A DNA stretch of 25,114 nt from Porphyromonadaceae bacterium UBA4277 (lineage in GTDB: Bacteria; Bacteroidota; Bacteroidia; Bacteroidales; Muribaculaceae), in assembly GCA_002395965.1 (NCBI GenBank), contig DGVT01000090.1, positions 8,980-34,093 on the forward strand, written 5' to 3'. The notes beneath the pieces are model-generated. The model searched no databases, was not told where the DNA came from, and saw nothing but the letters and a program-made list of their open reading frames with translations. Shown piece after piece: positions 8,360 to 17,030 of this stretch (position 1 is the first letter of the stretch; the number at the start of each line of letters is the position of its first letter). The position numbers and the translations under genes are program-made.

Positions 8360-8537
8360 CGGACAACCCAGCGAACTGGAATATCACGAGCACTTACCGC
8401 TAAAAACCAACTTTCACAGCATCGCAAATTGCTACGGCACAAACACTTAACGTTTATTAACAGCTAAATCTGCAACTTTTATGCGCTTTTGAGCGTCTAT
8501 TGAGCAGATACTTTCATTTTTCACACACATTCAACTT

Positions 8538-10799
8538 ATGCAAAGAGCTATTATTACCATAGCGATGCTGACTGCGTGCCTGACGATGATGGCGCAAAGC
8601 AGCACCACCGAGCAGCCCGACAGCATCGACGACATACAGCTCAGCGTGCAACTGCAAGACCTGGAAGTGGTCACACAGCGACAGCTCATCAAGACCGAAA
8701 TCGACCGAGTGAGCTACGACGTGCAGGCCGACGGCGAGAGCAAGACAAAAACCGTGATGGACATGCTGCGCAAGGTGCCACTGGTGAGCGTCGATGGCGA
8801 TGACAACATCCGCGTCAAGGGTGGCACGTCATTCAAAATCTACAAAAACGGACACCCCGACCCCAGCATCTCACAGAACCCCAAAGAAGTGCTAAAAGCC
8901 ATCCCGGCAAGCATGATCAAGCGCATCGAAGTCATCACCGAGCCTGGAGCAAAATATGACGCCGAAGGCGTGACCGCCATCCTCAACATTGTCATGAAAG
9001 ATGCGTCAGGAATGAGCGGCGCCACCGGAACAGTGAGCGCCGGCATCGATATCATGGGCAATCCTAACGCCAACGCCTATGTAACAGCACAGCGAGGAAA
9101 GTTCGTCACAAGCATCAACTATGGCTTCATGCACCGCAATCGCAACGGCGGCAGCCAGAGGCAAGACATGTTGCAAGTGTACCGCGCCACAGGCGACACA
9201 CTGCACACCACCGGGGCTGGCGATGCAATGGTCAACGTGCACTACGGCAACCTCGAGGCAAGCTACGAAGCCGACTCGCTGAACCTGATCACAGCATCGG
9301 TGGGAGGGTTCTACTCGAGCTACGGCGGCGACGGCGACGGCACAACCACTATGACAGCCGCTTCAGGAGCACCAATCTACAGCTTCGGCTCACGCAACCA
9401 CACCACAGGCAGCCATTACTATAATGTGAACGGCCGTCTCGACTACCAGCACCGCACTCACCGCAAAGACGAGGCCATCACTGCCAGCTATATGCTATCG
9501 AGCACGCTCAACAAGACCGACCAGGAGATGAGATATTACGATGGCTGGAACTCACCCATGCCCTACGACTTCACCCACCAGAAGGGCAACGAGCGATTCT
9601 GGGAGCACACTTGGCAGCTCGACTGGACGCGCCCCATAGCTGCAGGCCACAAGATTGAGACCGGACTGAAGTATATCTACCGCTCCAACACCAGTCACAC
9701 CACAATGACCTATCAAACCGACAACGTTGAGACCGACGGCATGGACTCGCGCTTCAAGCACCTCACTCAGGTGGGAGCAGCCTACGCCAGCTACACGTTC
9801 ACTCGCAACAAGTGGACGGCACGCGCAGGACTGCGCTACGAGTGGAGCTACCTCAAGGCAAGCTACCCCGACGGCTCACAGCAGTCGTTCCACCGCTCGC
9901 TCAACGACTGGGTGCCCAGCGCAAGCCTAAACTACCAGATCGACTATGCACGAAGCATCAAGTGGGCATTCGCCACAAGCATCAACCGCCCGGGCATCAG
10001 CTACCTGAACCCAGCAGTGATCGAAGGCCCCACTACCATACACTACGGTAACGCACACTTGGGCAGTGCCCGCAACTACTCCACCAGCATCACCTACATG
10101 CAAATCGGGCCGAAGTTCACATTTAATGTGGCACCGAGCTTCTCATGGACCAGCAATGCCATCACGGCAGTGAAATGGAGCGAGGGCGGAAAGGACATCG
10201 ACACCTACCGCAACACACTCACACACCGCCGCATGGGGCTCAACGGCTTCTTCCAGTGGCAGGTGACACCCACCACGAGCATGATGTTCAACGGCGACTT
10301 AGGGCATGACTACTTCCACAGCAAGGAACTGAGCCTCACCAACAAAGGGCACTGGGCTTCGTTCTTCTACACACAAGTCACACAGCAACTGCCGTGGAAG
10401 CTGCGCCTCACAGCACATGCCGGCAAGTGGGGCGGCGGCGCCGACGACCTCTACAGCCACAGCGGAAATGCGTGGTTCTACGGGCTGAGCCTGCAGCGCA
10501 GCTTCCTCAAGGAAGACCGGCTCACCGTCAGCATCAGCGCACAGAAGCCGTTCTCGCCAAAATATGGAGGCTTCTCAAGCTACATCACACAAGGCGACTA
10601 CACAGGGCGCAACCAGTTTGAGTGGCGCGAGCGCAACTTCAACCTGAGAATCAGCTACCGCTTCGGCTCACTCAAAGCACGAGTGAAGAAGACCGACAAG
10701 ACCATCGAGAACGACGACGTGGTGGGTGGCAGCAACAGTGCCGGTGGTAACCAGGGTGGAGGTGCCCAGGGTGGAGGCAGCCAAATGGGTGGAAACTAA
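8538..10799 (+). CDS. Outer-membrane beta-barrel (TonB-receptor-like, OMP_b-brl_3) protein
   Basis: 753 aa with a signal peptide (MQRAIITIAMLTACLTMMAQ). Residues about 41-155 form a plug-like domain (LEVVTQRQLIKTEIDRVSYD, MLRKVPLVSVDGDDNIRVKG, IKRIEVITEPGAKYDAEG, ILNIVMKD), typical of TonB-dependent-receptor relatives with Pfam OMP_b-brl_3 barrels. The rest alternates aromatic beta strands and ends its barrel near NLRISYRFGSL. The N-terminal carboxypeptidase-like domain common in SusC-type proteins is absent, no SusD partner follows, and no clear TonB box was identified. A charged, Gly-rich tail of about 45 residues follows the last strand (ending GGGAQGGGSQMGGN), unusual because barrels normally end at the last strand. 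The 178 bases upstream hold no convincing promoter match. Cargo is unknown. Confidence 0.85.
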   Translation: MQRAIITIAMLTACLTMMAQSSTTEQPDSIDDIQLSVQLQDLEVVTQRQLIKTEIDRVSYDVQADGESKTKTVMDMLRKVPLVSVDGDDNIRVKGGTSFKIYKNGHPDPSISQNPKEVLKAIPASMIKRIEVITEPGAKYDAEGVTAILNIVMKDASGMSGATGTVSAGIDIMGNPNANAYVTAQRGKFVTSINYGFMHRNRNGGSQRQDMLQVYRATGDTLHTTGAGDAMVNVHYGNLEASYEADSLNLITASVGGFYSSYGGDGDGTTTMTAASGAPIYSFGSRNHTTGSHYYNVNGRLDYQHRTHRKDEAITASYMLSSTLNKTDQEMRYYDGWNSPMPYDFTHQKGNERFWEHTWQLDWTRPIAAGHKIETGLKYIYRSNTSHTTMTYQTDNVETDGMDSRFKHLTQVGAAYASYTFTRNKWTARAGLRYEWSYLKASYPDGSQQSFHRSLNDWVPSASLNYQIDYARSIKWAFATSINRPGISYLNPAVIEGPTTIHYGNAHLGSARNYSTSITYMQIGPKFTFNVAPSFSWTSNAITAVKWSEGGKDIDTYRNTLTHRRMGLNGFFQWQVTPTTSMMFNGDLGHDYFHSKELSLTNKGHWASFFYTQVTQQLPWKLRLTAHAGKWGGGADDLYSHSGNAWFYGLSLQRSFLKEDRLTVSISAQKPFSPKYGGFSSYITQGDYTGRNQFEWRERNFNLRISYRFGSLKARVKKTDKTIENDDVVGGSNSAGGNQGGGAQGGGSQMGGN

Positions 10800-10961
10800 A
10801 ATCAGGCATTCCACAATGCATTTTCAGCCATACAAAAATCATACAATCATAAACTAAACGCAATTACATTAAGTCATACTAAATCTAACACCATGCCACT
10901 AAGGCCTTTGTTTTGAACCAATTCAACCGAGAGTGAAACTATTACCGGTAATAACAATGAA

Positions 10962-10991
10962 GAGGGTGTGCCTGAATTCAGACACACCCTC
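10962..10991. terminator. Bidirectional hairpin between convergent genes
   Basis: GAGGGTGTG (10962-10970) pairs perfectly with CACACCCTC (10983-10991), and the inner CTGAATTCAG can fold further. It lies between the stop of the plus-strand barrel gene (10799) and that of the minus-strand prolyl isomerase gene (11020). T tracts are weak on both sides, so its efficiency is uncertain. Confidence 0.55.
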
Positions 10992-11019
10992 CTATATGTG
11001 AATAATCGGTTACAAAGTC

Positions 11020-11586
11020 TTAGCAGCAGCCGCCACCGCAACTGTCGCAGTCGCAGCCATGGCCGTGGTCGTGGCCGCAGTCGCAGCCACCGCCACAGTG
11101 GTGCTTGGGTGCCAGTTCCTCGGCAGTGGCATCGCGCACGAGCAGCACCTTTCCGGCATAGCGCACGCGCTCACCGGCCAGCTGATGGTTGAAATCGAGC
11201 GTCACGTTCTCCTCGTCGATGGCTTTCACCAGGCCGTCGATGCGATAACCGTCGCCGGTCTGCATGGGCACCATGGCACCCACAAACACGCGCTCGTTGT
11301 CAAACTCTCCCTCAACCTCAAACGTCGATCGCGGAATGCTCATCACCATTTCAGGGTTGCGCTCGCCGAAAGCCTCGGCAGGCTCCAAGGTGAAGTCGAA
11401 GCTGTCGCCCATCGACAAGGCCTCAATATGATTAACAAAGGCCTCGATCATGCCCAGGTCCTGACCGAAGACAAAACCATCGGGACGCTCATCGGTAAAC
11501 TTATACACCGATGTCTCGCCATCGTTGTTGACAACAAAAATCTCGTAGGCCAACTCTACATATTTTCCTAAACTTACTTTCTCCAT
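11020..11586 (-). CDS. SlyD-like FKBP-type peptidyl-prolyl isomerase with His/Cys-rich tail
   Basis: 188 aa, cytosolic, no signal peptide. The FKBP half is split around an insert-in-flap domain as in SlyD: GFVFGQDLGMIEAFVNHIEA (about 37-56), EPAEAFGERNPEMV, the insert at about 75-125, then VTLDFNHQLAGERVRYAG (about 128-145), matching the SlyD 'DFNHPLAG' signature. It catalyses cis-trans isomerisation of X-Pro bonds and can act as a chaperone. Residues 161-188 form a tail with 5 His and 8 Cys in Gly-rich spacing (HHCGGGCDCGHDHGHGCDCD then SCGGGCC), like the metal-binding tail that lets E. coli SlyD deliver nickel. It lies 33 bases downstream of tyrS on the same strand, so it is probably co-transcribed. 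Metal identity cannot be read from sequence. Confidence 0.9.
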   Translation of the reverse strand: MEKVSLGKYVELAYEIFVVNNDGETSVYKFTDERPDGFVFGQDLGMIEAFVNHIEALSMGDSFDFTLEPAEAFGERNPEMVMSIPRSTFEVEGEFDNERVFVGAMVPMQTGDGYRIDGLVKAIDEENVTLDFNHQLAGERVRYAGKVLLVRDATAEELAPKHHCGGGCDCGHDHGHGCDCDSCGGGCC

Positions 11587-11619
11587 GATTAAAATATTAT
11601 TATACAGGCTGCGAAGCTA

Positions 11620-12921
11620 TTATTTCACGATTATCAGATAGTAATTCTTCTTGCCGCGCTGGGCGAGGATGTACTTGTCGTTGAGCAGCATCGAGGTGCT
11701 GACGGGAGTGTTGGGGTCGGCAAGTTTTTCCTTGTTGATGCTCACGCCGCCACCCTGGGTGAGCTTGCGCATCTCACCCTTGCTGGGGAACACGGCAGCG
11801 TTCTCAACGAGCAGGTTGATGAGCGGAGTGCCTGCCTCAATCAGGTCGCGACTCACCTCAAACTGCGGCACACCTTCAAACACGGCCAGGAGCGTGTCCT
11901 CGTCGATGCGGTGCAGCACGTCCTGAGCCTTGTTGGAGAACAGTATCTGCGAAGCCTCCACGGCCATTTCATAGTCTTTCTCGCTGTGAACCATGATGGT
12001 GATTTCCTTGGCAAGGCGCTTCTGCAACGGGCGCTGGCCGGGATCCTGGGCGTGCTCGGCCTCGATGGCCTCGATTTCTTCGCGCGACAGGTCGGTGAAG
12101 ATGCGAATATATTTCGACGCATCGGCATCGCTCACGTTGAGCCAGAACTGATAGAACTTATAGGGCGAAGTGCGCTTGGGGTCGAGCCACACGTTGCCGC
12201 TCTCGGTCTTGCCAAACTTGCCGCCGTCAGCCTTGGTAATCAGCGGGCAGGTGATAGCATAGGCCTCACCGCCGGCCATGCGGCGAATGAGCTCGGTGCC
12301 GGTGGTGATGTTGCCCCACTGGTCGCTGCCACCCATCTGCAGCTTGCAGCCTTGGTGCTCATACAGGTATAGATAGTCATAACCCTGCAGAAGCTGGTAG
12401 CTGAACTCGGTGAACGACATGCCGTGGTCGGCATTGGCGGCCAGGCGCTTCTTGACCGAGTCCTTGGCCATCATATAGTTGACAGTGATGTGCTTGCCCA
12501 CGTTGCGAATGAAGTCGAGGAACGAGAAGTTCTTCATCCAGTCGTAGTTGTTGACCAGAATGGCATGATTGGGCGCGTCGCTGTCGAAGTCGAGGAAGTG
12601 CGACAGCTGGCGGCGGATGCACTCCTGGTTGTGACGCAGTGTCTCCTCGTCGATGAGCACGCGCTCCTGGCTCTTCATCGAGGGGTCGCCAATCATACCC
12701 GTAGCACCACCAACGAGGGCTATGGGACGGTGCCCGGCACGCTGGAAGTGCTTGAGCATCATGATGCTCACTAAGTGGCCGATGTGCAACGAGTCGGCTG
12801 TGGGGTCGATGCCAACATAGGCCGATGTCATTTCCTTTTTCAGTTGTTCTTCGGTGCCAGGCATGATATTGTTGATCATGCCGCGCCATGTGAGTTCTTC
12901 TACAAAGTTAATCTTACTCAT
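11620..12921 (-). CDS. tyrS: Tyrosyl-tRNA synthetase
   Basis: 433 aa class I aminoacyl-tRNA synthetase that activates tyrosine with ATP and charges tRNA-Tyr in the cytosol. Visible signatures: HIGH at 46-49 (SLHIGHLV), GGATGMIGDPS (71-81), SYQLLQGYDYLYL (174-186) of the tyrosine pocket, MGGSDQWGNI (196-205), and KFGKTESGN from 235, the KMSKS loop. The C-terminal 75 or so residues form the S4-type tRNA-binding domain (SKGEMRKLTQGGGVSIN), ending YYLIIVK. Length is normal. A strong candidate promoter is at 12970-12999, overlapping an inverted repeat at 12981-13011. It leads a likely two-gene unit with the SlyD-like gene. Confidence 0.98.
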   Translation of the reverse strand: MSKINFVEELTWRGMINNIMPGTEEQLKKEMTSAYVGIDPTADSLHIGHLVSIMMLKHFQRAGHRPIALVGGATGMIGDPSMKSQERVLIDEETLRHNQECIRRQLSHFLDFDSDAPNHAILVNNYDWMKNFSFLDFIRNVGKHITVNYMMAKDSVKKRLAANADHGMSFTEFSYQLLQGYDYLYLYEHQGCKLQMGGSDQWGNITTGTELIRRMAGGEAYAITCPLITKADGGKFGKTESGNVWLDPKRTSPYKFYQFWLNVSDADASKYIRIFTDLSREEIEAIEAEHAQDPGQRPLQKRLAKEITIMVHSEKDYEMAVEASQILFSNKAQDVLHRIDEDTLLAVFEGVPQFEVSRDLIEAGTPLINLLVENAAVFPSKGEMRKLTQGGGVSINKEKLADPNTPVSTSMLLNDKYILAQRGKKNYYLIIVK

Positions 12922-12969
12922 CGTGGTGTGAGATATTTAATGATTTGTATGATAATTTATTTCAAACTG

Positions 12970-12999
12970 CAAATTTAGCAATTAATTGTTAATTGGCAA
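12970..12999 (-). promoter_or_regulatory. Promoter of tyrS
   Basis: On the minus strand, TTG (12997-12999), a 19-base spacer and TAAATTTG (12970-12977) match the Bacteroidota consensus exactly. The predicted leader before the start at 12921 is about 40 bases, too short for a T-box; none was seen. Confidence 0.65.
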
Positions 13000-13011
13000 T
13001 GAACAATTAAT
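12981..13011. repeat. Inverted repeat over the tyrS -33 region
   Basis: ATTAATTGTT (12981-12990) and AACAATTAAT (13002-13011) are perfect inverted copies around 11 bases. The repeat covers the spacer and -33 element of the tyrS promoter. It could be an operator, or one of the AT-rich intergenic repeats frequent in this phylum. Confidence 0.5.
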
Positions 13012-13082
13012 ATTTACCGTAATCAGACAATCTAACTCAGGTTTACTCAAATTCAAAAAATCATATAAAAACTTGTTTTTTC

Positions 13083-13113
13083 TTTGTGTTTTCCGCGTTT
13101 GTTCGTAATTTTG
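13083..13113 (+). promoter_or_regulatory. Promoter of the restriction-modification operon
   Basis: TTTG (13083-13086), 19 bases, then TAATTTTG (13106-13113) fit the Bacteroidota consensus. Transcription would start near 13120, leaving a leader of about 85 bases before the start at 13208. Confidence 0.6.
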
Positions 13114-13139
13114 ACATTTCAAATTTTGTAATAGCTCTC

Positions 13140-13151
13140 ATTACGCGTAAT
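13140..13151. promoter_or_regulatory. Candidate operator palindrome ATTACGCGTAAT
   Basis: A perfect 12-base palindrome lies about 27 bases past the -7 box of the R-M promoter, in the leader. Many R-M operons are held in check by a controller protein or by the methyltransferase at such sites. No separate controller gene is visible, so this is only a candidate. Confidence 0.35.
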
Positions 13152-13207
13152 AGACTTCAACAATGAAACACGCCAATAGAGTTTACTTAAAAACAACCAC
13201 ATAAAGT

Positions 13208-14299
13208 ATGACAAATTACAAGGATACTATTAATAATATTTGCAAAAACATACATACTGGGCTCATCGATTTTAACGAGCCACGAAGTGCAGCGTCTATG
13301 CCCACACAAGCATCATCTGAGTTTATCACAAACAAGCAACAGGGCGACTGGGCTGAAGATGTTATATTTAGAGCAATCAATGACAATTCAGATAATATTG
13401 TGGCCGTCAGATATGGAAAGTCAGACGATTTGGTTGCTGGCGATACGGGGTTTGAGCAGTTTTTCAACGACTATCAAAACGAATTAGACACAATAGGCAA
13501 AAGACCTGACATCCTTCTTTTTAACAAGCATGATTTTGATGAGCAGTTGGGCTATGACATAAGCTCTCAAAAAAGTAGCGAGATTAGCCATTATGTCTCT
13601 AAAGCCATTGCTGGTATTGAGGTTCGCTCCAGTGCATTTTTAATTAATAAATACTCTGAAGATGCTAATAGAATTATTCGCGAGAACACTGAAAAAGCAA
13701 TAATATTAACAAGTGAAGTATTAACTAATTATAAAGATTTGCTGGAACAAAAACGTCCTGAACTTATTGGAATATTGCAACAGCTAAATAAAGTTTCTGT
13801 CAGAACTCTTGACTTTAGAGTCACATCATGGCGCTCATCACAGCGCTTGCATGATTTATCATTAAAACTTTCTGAGATTAAGAAATGCCTCAAAGCTATT
13901 CAAAAAAGGAATACCCTTTCAATCACGCCTAAAGTTGAAGACATCAAAGTAGTACATAAGTGGATTATGACTTACAATGTCCCGCATTTCTATGTTCAGG
14001 TTTTCTTTGATAGAGTCTATGGCATCTCATTCAAGCATATCTTGGAATTAGTTTCCAACCCCGATTTAGAAGACGACAAATATTATATTGAACAAGACGC
14101 AAAGAATCAAAATAAGACAACTATTAAGATACCTTCCCAAGATGGAGTATGCTTAGCGCAGGCTGTAACTGAGCCAAATCATCAAAGCGTCAGAAAAGAA
14201 TTAAACAAAGGAAGATTACTTTTTTATGTCAAATTTGATGGCGGAAAGGCATTCTTGGATAAACAGAATTTTGACTCATTATTTGGCTGCAATCTATGA
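13208..14299 (+). CDS. AccI-family type II restriction endonuclease (probable)
   Basis: 363 aa, cytosolic. The N-terminal stretch PTQASSEFITNKQQGDWAED (32-51) and the segment GKRPDILLF (98-105) match what I recall of AccI-family endonucleases, which cut GTMKAC. Candidate PD-(D/E)xK residues are D101 and E138 in GIEVRSSAFLI; the usual Lys is Arg140, giving E-x-R. Length is close to R.AccI. It overlaps the downstream methyltransferase gene by 4 bases (ATGA), so translation is probably coupled. Base composition is clearly more AT-rich than the host genes on either side, and codon choice differs (frequent AAA, ATT, TTA), pointing to horizontal acquisition. The family call is moderately strong; recognition of GTMKAC is inference. 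Confidence 0.75.
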   Translation: MTNYKDTINNICKNIHTGLIDFNEPRSAASMPTQASSEFITNKQQGDWAEDVIFRAINDNSDNIVAVRYGKSDDLVAGDTGFEQFFNDYQNELDTIGKRPDILLFNKHDFDEQLGYDISSQKSSEISHYVSKAIAGIEVRSSAFLINKYSEDANRIIRENTEKAIILTSEVLTNYKDLLEQKRPELIGILQQLNKVSVRTLDFRVTSWRSSQRLHDLSLKLSEIKKCLKAIQKRNTLSITPKVEDIKVVHKWIMTYNVPHFYVQVFFDRVYGISFKHILELVSNPDLEDDKYYIEQDAKNQNKTTIKIPSQDGVCLAQAVTEPNHQSVRKELNKGRLLFYVKFDGGKAFLDKQNFDSLFGCNL

Positions 14300-16443
14300 T
14301 GACAGAATCAGAATATATCAGGCAAATCCCAATGGAGCACAGAAAGAAATATGCCCAGTTTTTTACTCCTGAGTATATTTCCGATTTTATGGCATCATGG
14401 GTGCTTGATGGGAAGGAGGGTGAAATTGACATTCTTGAACCGGCTTTTGGTTTAGGAGTGTTCAGTAGGTCTCTATATAGACTTAACCCACAGATAAGAG
14501 TCGTAGGGTATGACATAGACAAAACTATTTTTACATACGCAAGCAATAACTTTAAGAAGCTAAAAAACAATGTCTTTATCTATAATGAGGATTATATAAC
14601 AGCGTCATGGGCCGAAAAATACGATGGTATTATTTGCAACCCACCCTACCTCAAATTTCATGACTACGACAACACAACTCTTATACCCCTCGTTAACAGC
14701 AAACTAAATATTCATCTCAACGGATTTACAAACATCTATACCTTGTTTCTTCTGAAATCAATTTTTCAGATGAAACAAGGAGCAAAAATGGCCTATATTA
14801 TACCATCTGAATTTTTGAATTCTGATTACGGAGTGGAAGTTAAACGTGCACTCTTAAAAAGCAGAGTATTGAAGTATGTTATCATTGTTGACTTTACACA
14901 ATGTGCCTTTGACGATGCTTTAACCACGGCATGCATTCTTCTTTGTGAGAATAATGTTAATTCCGACCATATTTATTTTTCAAACATTAACAGTGTTGAA
15001 GAATTGGACTCTTCTTTGACTAAATATAAGACATATTCTGCACAACAGCTAAATCCCGAAGTGAAATGGAAGCAATATTATGAGGATACAAGTTCGGCTA
15101 AATATAACAGTTTAGTTCCTTTCTCGACATTTGCCAAGGTATCCCGCGGGATTGCAACAGGAGCAAACGACTACTTCACATTTAAGGTATCAAAAATTGA
15201 TTCATGCAACATTCCTGAAGAAGCTTTTCGCAGATGTATTTGTCATGCAGCAGACGTACAAAACCTGCTCTTTTCTGAAAACGATTTCATTAGGCTTGCT
15301 AATCAAGACAAAACAGTGTTTCTATTTGATGGCTGTGTAGCTGAAAAAGAGCCGCACATACAAAATTACATCCGTTATGGCATAGAAACGGGTGTTAACA
15401 AGAAATATCTAACGGCAAATCGCACTCCATGGTATGCGCTCGAAAATAGGCAGCCATCACCAATATGGGTGTCGGTTTTTAACAGGAAGGGATTACGTTT
15501 TGTTCGAAATATGGCAGGAGTTTATAACTTGACAACTTTTCATTGTATCTATAATATTGGAGTTATCGATACAAACATACTCTTTGCATATCTTGTTACA
15601 AATGTAGCAAAAGAAATATTTATGGACAATTCACGTCAATACGGGAATGGTTTAGTTAAGTTTGAGCCTAACGATTTAAATAAAGGTAATGTACTTGACT
15701 TAAGAATACTGACATCTGAAGAAAAAGACTTTGTCTATAAGGCTTTCGACAAATTACAATATACTGGAAACATCTGTAACAATACGATTCACATTCTTGA
15801 CGACTTCTTTAGGATTAAATACACTAATGGACAGACAGATTTGAACTACTATTATGATAGGCTTGAAAAATTGTCCAACGGCAAGACAATCATAAAAGAA
15901 AAAGTAATTAAAACCGAGCGAATAAAACAACTCAACCTTTTGGATCTTTTCGACCGTTATGCCGACAATCCTATTATAGAAAACTGTATGGTGCAAGAAG
16001 ATTTACAGACCGACTACACCACCCATTATCACCACCAAATAGACACAACAAAAAACTGTCTTATTAGCCTTGTAAAAGAAGATAATTTTCATCACTACAC
16101 TGATAAGACTGCGAAGATTTATTATACCGGAAAGAAATTCCCATCTGTTGTAAAACTTAAAAAGTTGTATTACTTCATACCATATTTGAAAGGTAAGGGC
16201 ATTCGTGACCTATATTTTATTAAGAATGCACGCGTGGGTACTCGTAAAGAAGGACAACTTGAAGAAGACAAAAACGATTTTAGAATAGTATTTGAGATTG
16301 AGTTTATAAAACAACTCTTTAATGAATACATGCCTGTTAAATTAAACATATGGAGGACCTATACCGTCACGACCATAAATACATTGCTAAATGGCGACTT
16401 AGCATATCATCAACATAACAACACTCACTCAAATATCAGTTAG
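14296..16443 (+). CDS. Type II N6-adenine DNA methyltransferase (R-M partner)
   Basis: 715 aa. It transfers a methyl group from S-adenosylmethionine to adenine and protects host DNA from the upstream endonuclease. Motif X-like YAQFFTPEYISDFM (19-32), SAM-binding motif I ILEPAFGLGVFS (47-58), acidic motif II VVGYDID (69-75) and catalytic motif IV NPPY (115-118, in GIICNPPYLKF) define a gamma-class, TaqI-like enzyme. The C-terminal 400 or so residues form the target-recognition region, with no additional motif I recognise. The start may be 14296 or the adjacent ATG at 14299. The stop lies 2 bases before the next gene. AT-rich composition matches the endonuclease gene, so the two travel together. 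Confidence 0.9.
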   Translation: MMTESEYIRQIPMEHRKKYAQFFTPEYISDFMASWVLDGKEGEIDILEPAFGLGVFSRSLYRLNPQIRVVGYDIDKTIFTYASNNFKKLKNNVFIYNEDYITASWAEKYDGIICNPPYLKFHDYDNTTLIPLVNSKLNIHLNGFTNIYTLFLLKSIFQMKQGAKMAYIIPSEFLNSDYGVEVKRALLKSRVLKYVIIVDFTQCAFDDALTTACILLCENNVNSDHIYFSNINSVEELDSSLTKYKTYSAQQLNPEVKWKQYYEDTSSAKYNSLVPFSTFAKVSRGIATGANDYFTFKVSKIDSCNIPEEAFRRCICHAADVQNLLFSENDFIRLANQDKTVFLFDGCVAEKEPHIQNYIRYGIETGVNKKYLTANRTPWYALENRQPSPIWVSVFNRKGLRFVRNMAGVYNLTTFHCIYNIGVIDTNILFAYLVTNVAKEIFMDNSRQYGNGLVKFEPNDLNKGNVLDLRILTSEEKDFVYKAFDKLQYTGNICNNTIHILDDFFRIKYTNGQTDLNYYYDRLEKLSNGKTIIKEKVIKTERIKQLNLLDLFDRYADNPIIENCMVQEDLQTDYTTHYHHQIDTTKNCLISLVKEDNFHHYTDKTAKIYYTGKKFPSVVKLKKLYYFIPYLKGKGIRDLYFIKNARVGTRKEGQLEEDKNDFRIVFEIEFIKQLFNEYMPVKLNIWRTYTVTTINTLLNGDLAYHQHNNTHSNIS

Positions 16444-16445
16444 CT

Positions 16446-17027
16446 ATGAAACAGAATTGGCGACCGGGCACCATGATCTACCCGCTGCCGGCAGTGCTGG
16501 TGAGTTGCGGGGCCACACCGCAGGAGTATAACCTGTTCACGGCGGCTTGGACGGGCACACTGTGCAGCGACCCGGCGATGTGCTATGTGTCGATACGGCC
16601 CGAGCGGCACAGCCACGACATCGTGAAGCGCAACATGGCCTTCACGCTCAACCTCACCACACGCTCGATGGCACGTGCCACCGACTGGTGCGGCGTGCGC
16701 AGCGGGCGGGACTACGACAAGTGGAAGGAATGCGGGCTGACACCCGTGGCCGGAGCGACGGTGGCAGCACCATATATCGAAGAGGCACCGGTGAGCATCG
16801 AGTGTGAGGTGCGCGACATCGTGCACTTGGGCACACACGACATGTTTATTGCACAGGTGACCAACGTCATTGTGGATGACCGATACCTCGACCCCGCCAC
16901 AGGAGCACTCGACCTGCAGCGTGCCGACCTCATCACCTACTGTCATGGGCACTACTATGGCATAGGCGACGAGCTGGGCCACTTCGGGTGGAGCGTGCGT
17001 AAAAAGAAGAAAGCTGCAAAAAAATAA
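16446..17027 (+). CDS. Flavin reductase family protein (FMN-binding split barrel)
   Basis: 193 aa, cytosolic. It starts MKQNWRPGTMIYPLPAVLVS, typical of the Bacteroidota branch of the flavin-reductase-like family, which binds FMN and often serves as an NAD(P)H:flavin reductase or flavoredoxin-type protein. Further family stretches are FTAAWTGTLCSDPAMCYVSI, NMAFTLNL, and the C-terminal DLITYCHGHYYGIGDELGHF. The tail is basic (KKKKAAKK). The start is fixed by the conserved N-terminus and lies 2 bases after the methyltransferase stop, so its ribosome-binding region is inside foreign DNA. Composition returns to GC-rich exactly here. No promoter of its own is visible, so it may now be expressed from the R-M operon. 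The substrate partner is unknown. Confidence 0.87.
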   Translation: MKQNWRPGTMIYPLPAVLVSCGATPQEYNLFTAAWTGTLCSDPAMCYVSIRPERHSHDIVKRNMAFTLNLTTRSMARATDWCGVRSGRDYDKWKECGLTPVAGATVAAPYIEEAPVSIECEVRDIVHLGTHDMFIAQVTNVIVDDRYLDPATGALDLQRADLITYCHGHYYGIGDELGHFGWSVRKKKKAAKK

Positions 17028-17030
17028 ATT

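Noticed and set aside
8360..8537. Promoter for the outer-membrane barrel gene
   Set aside because: The best -7 candidates (TAAATCTG, TACTTTCA) each miss the consensus and none has a properly spaced -33 element.
12922..12969. T-box or other tRNA-sensing leader before tyrS
   Set aside because: The predicted leader is only about 40 bases with no specifier-loop structure, and T-boxes are not expected in this phylum.
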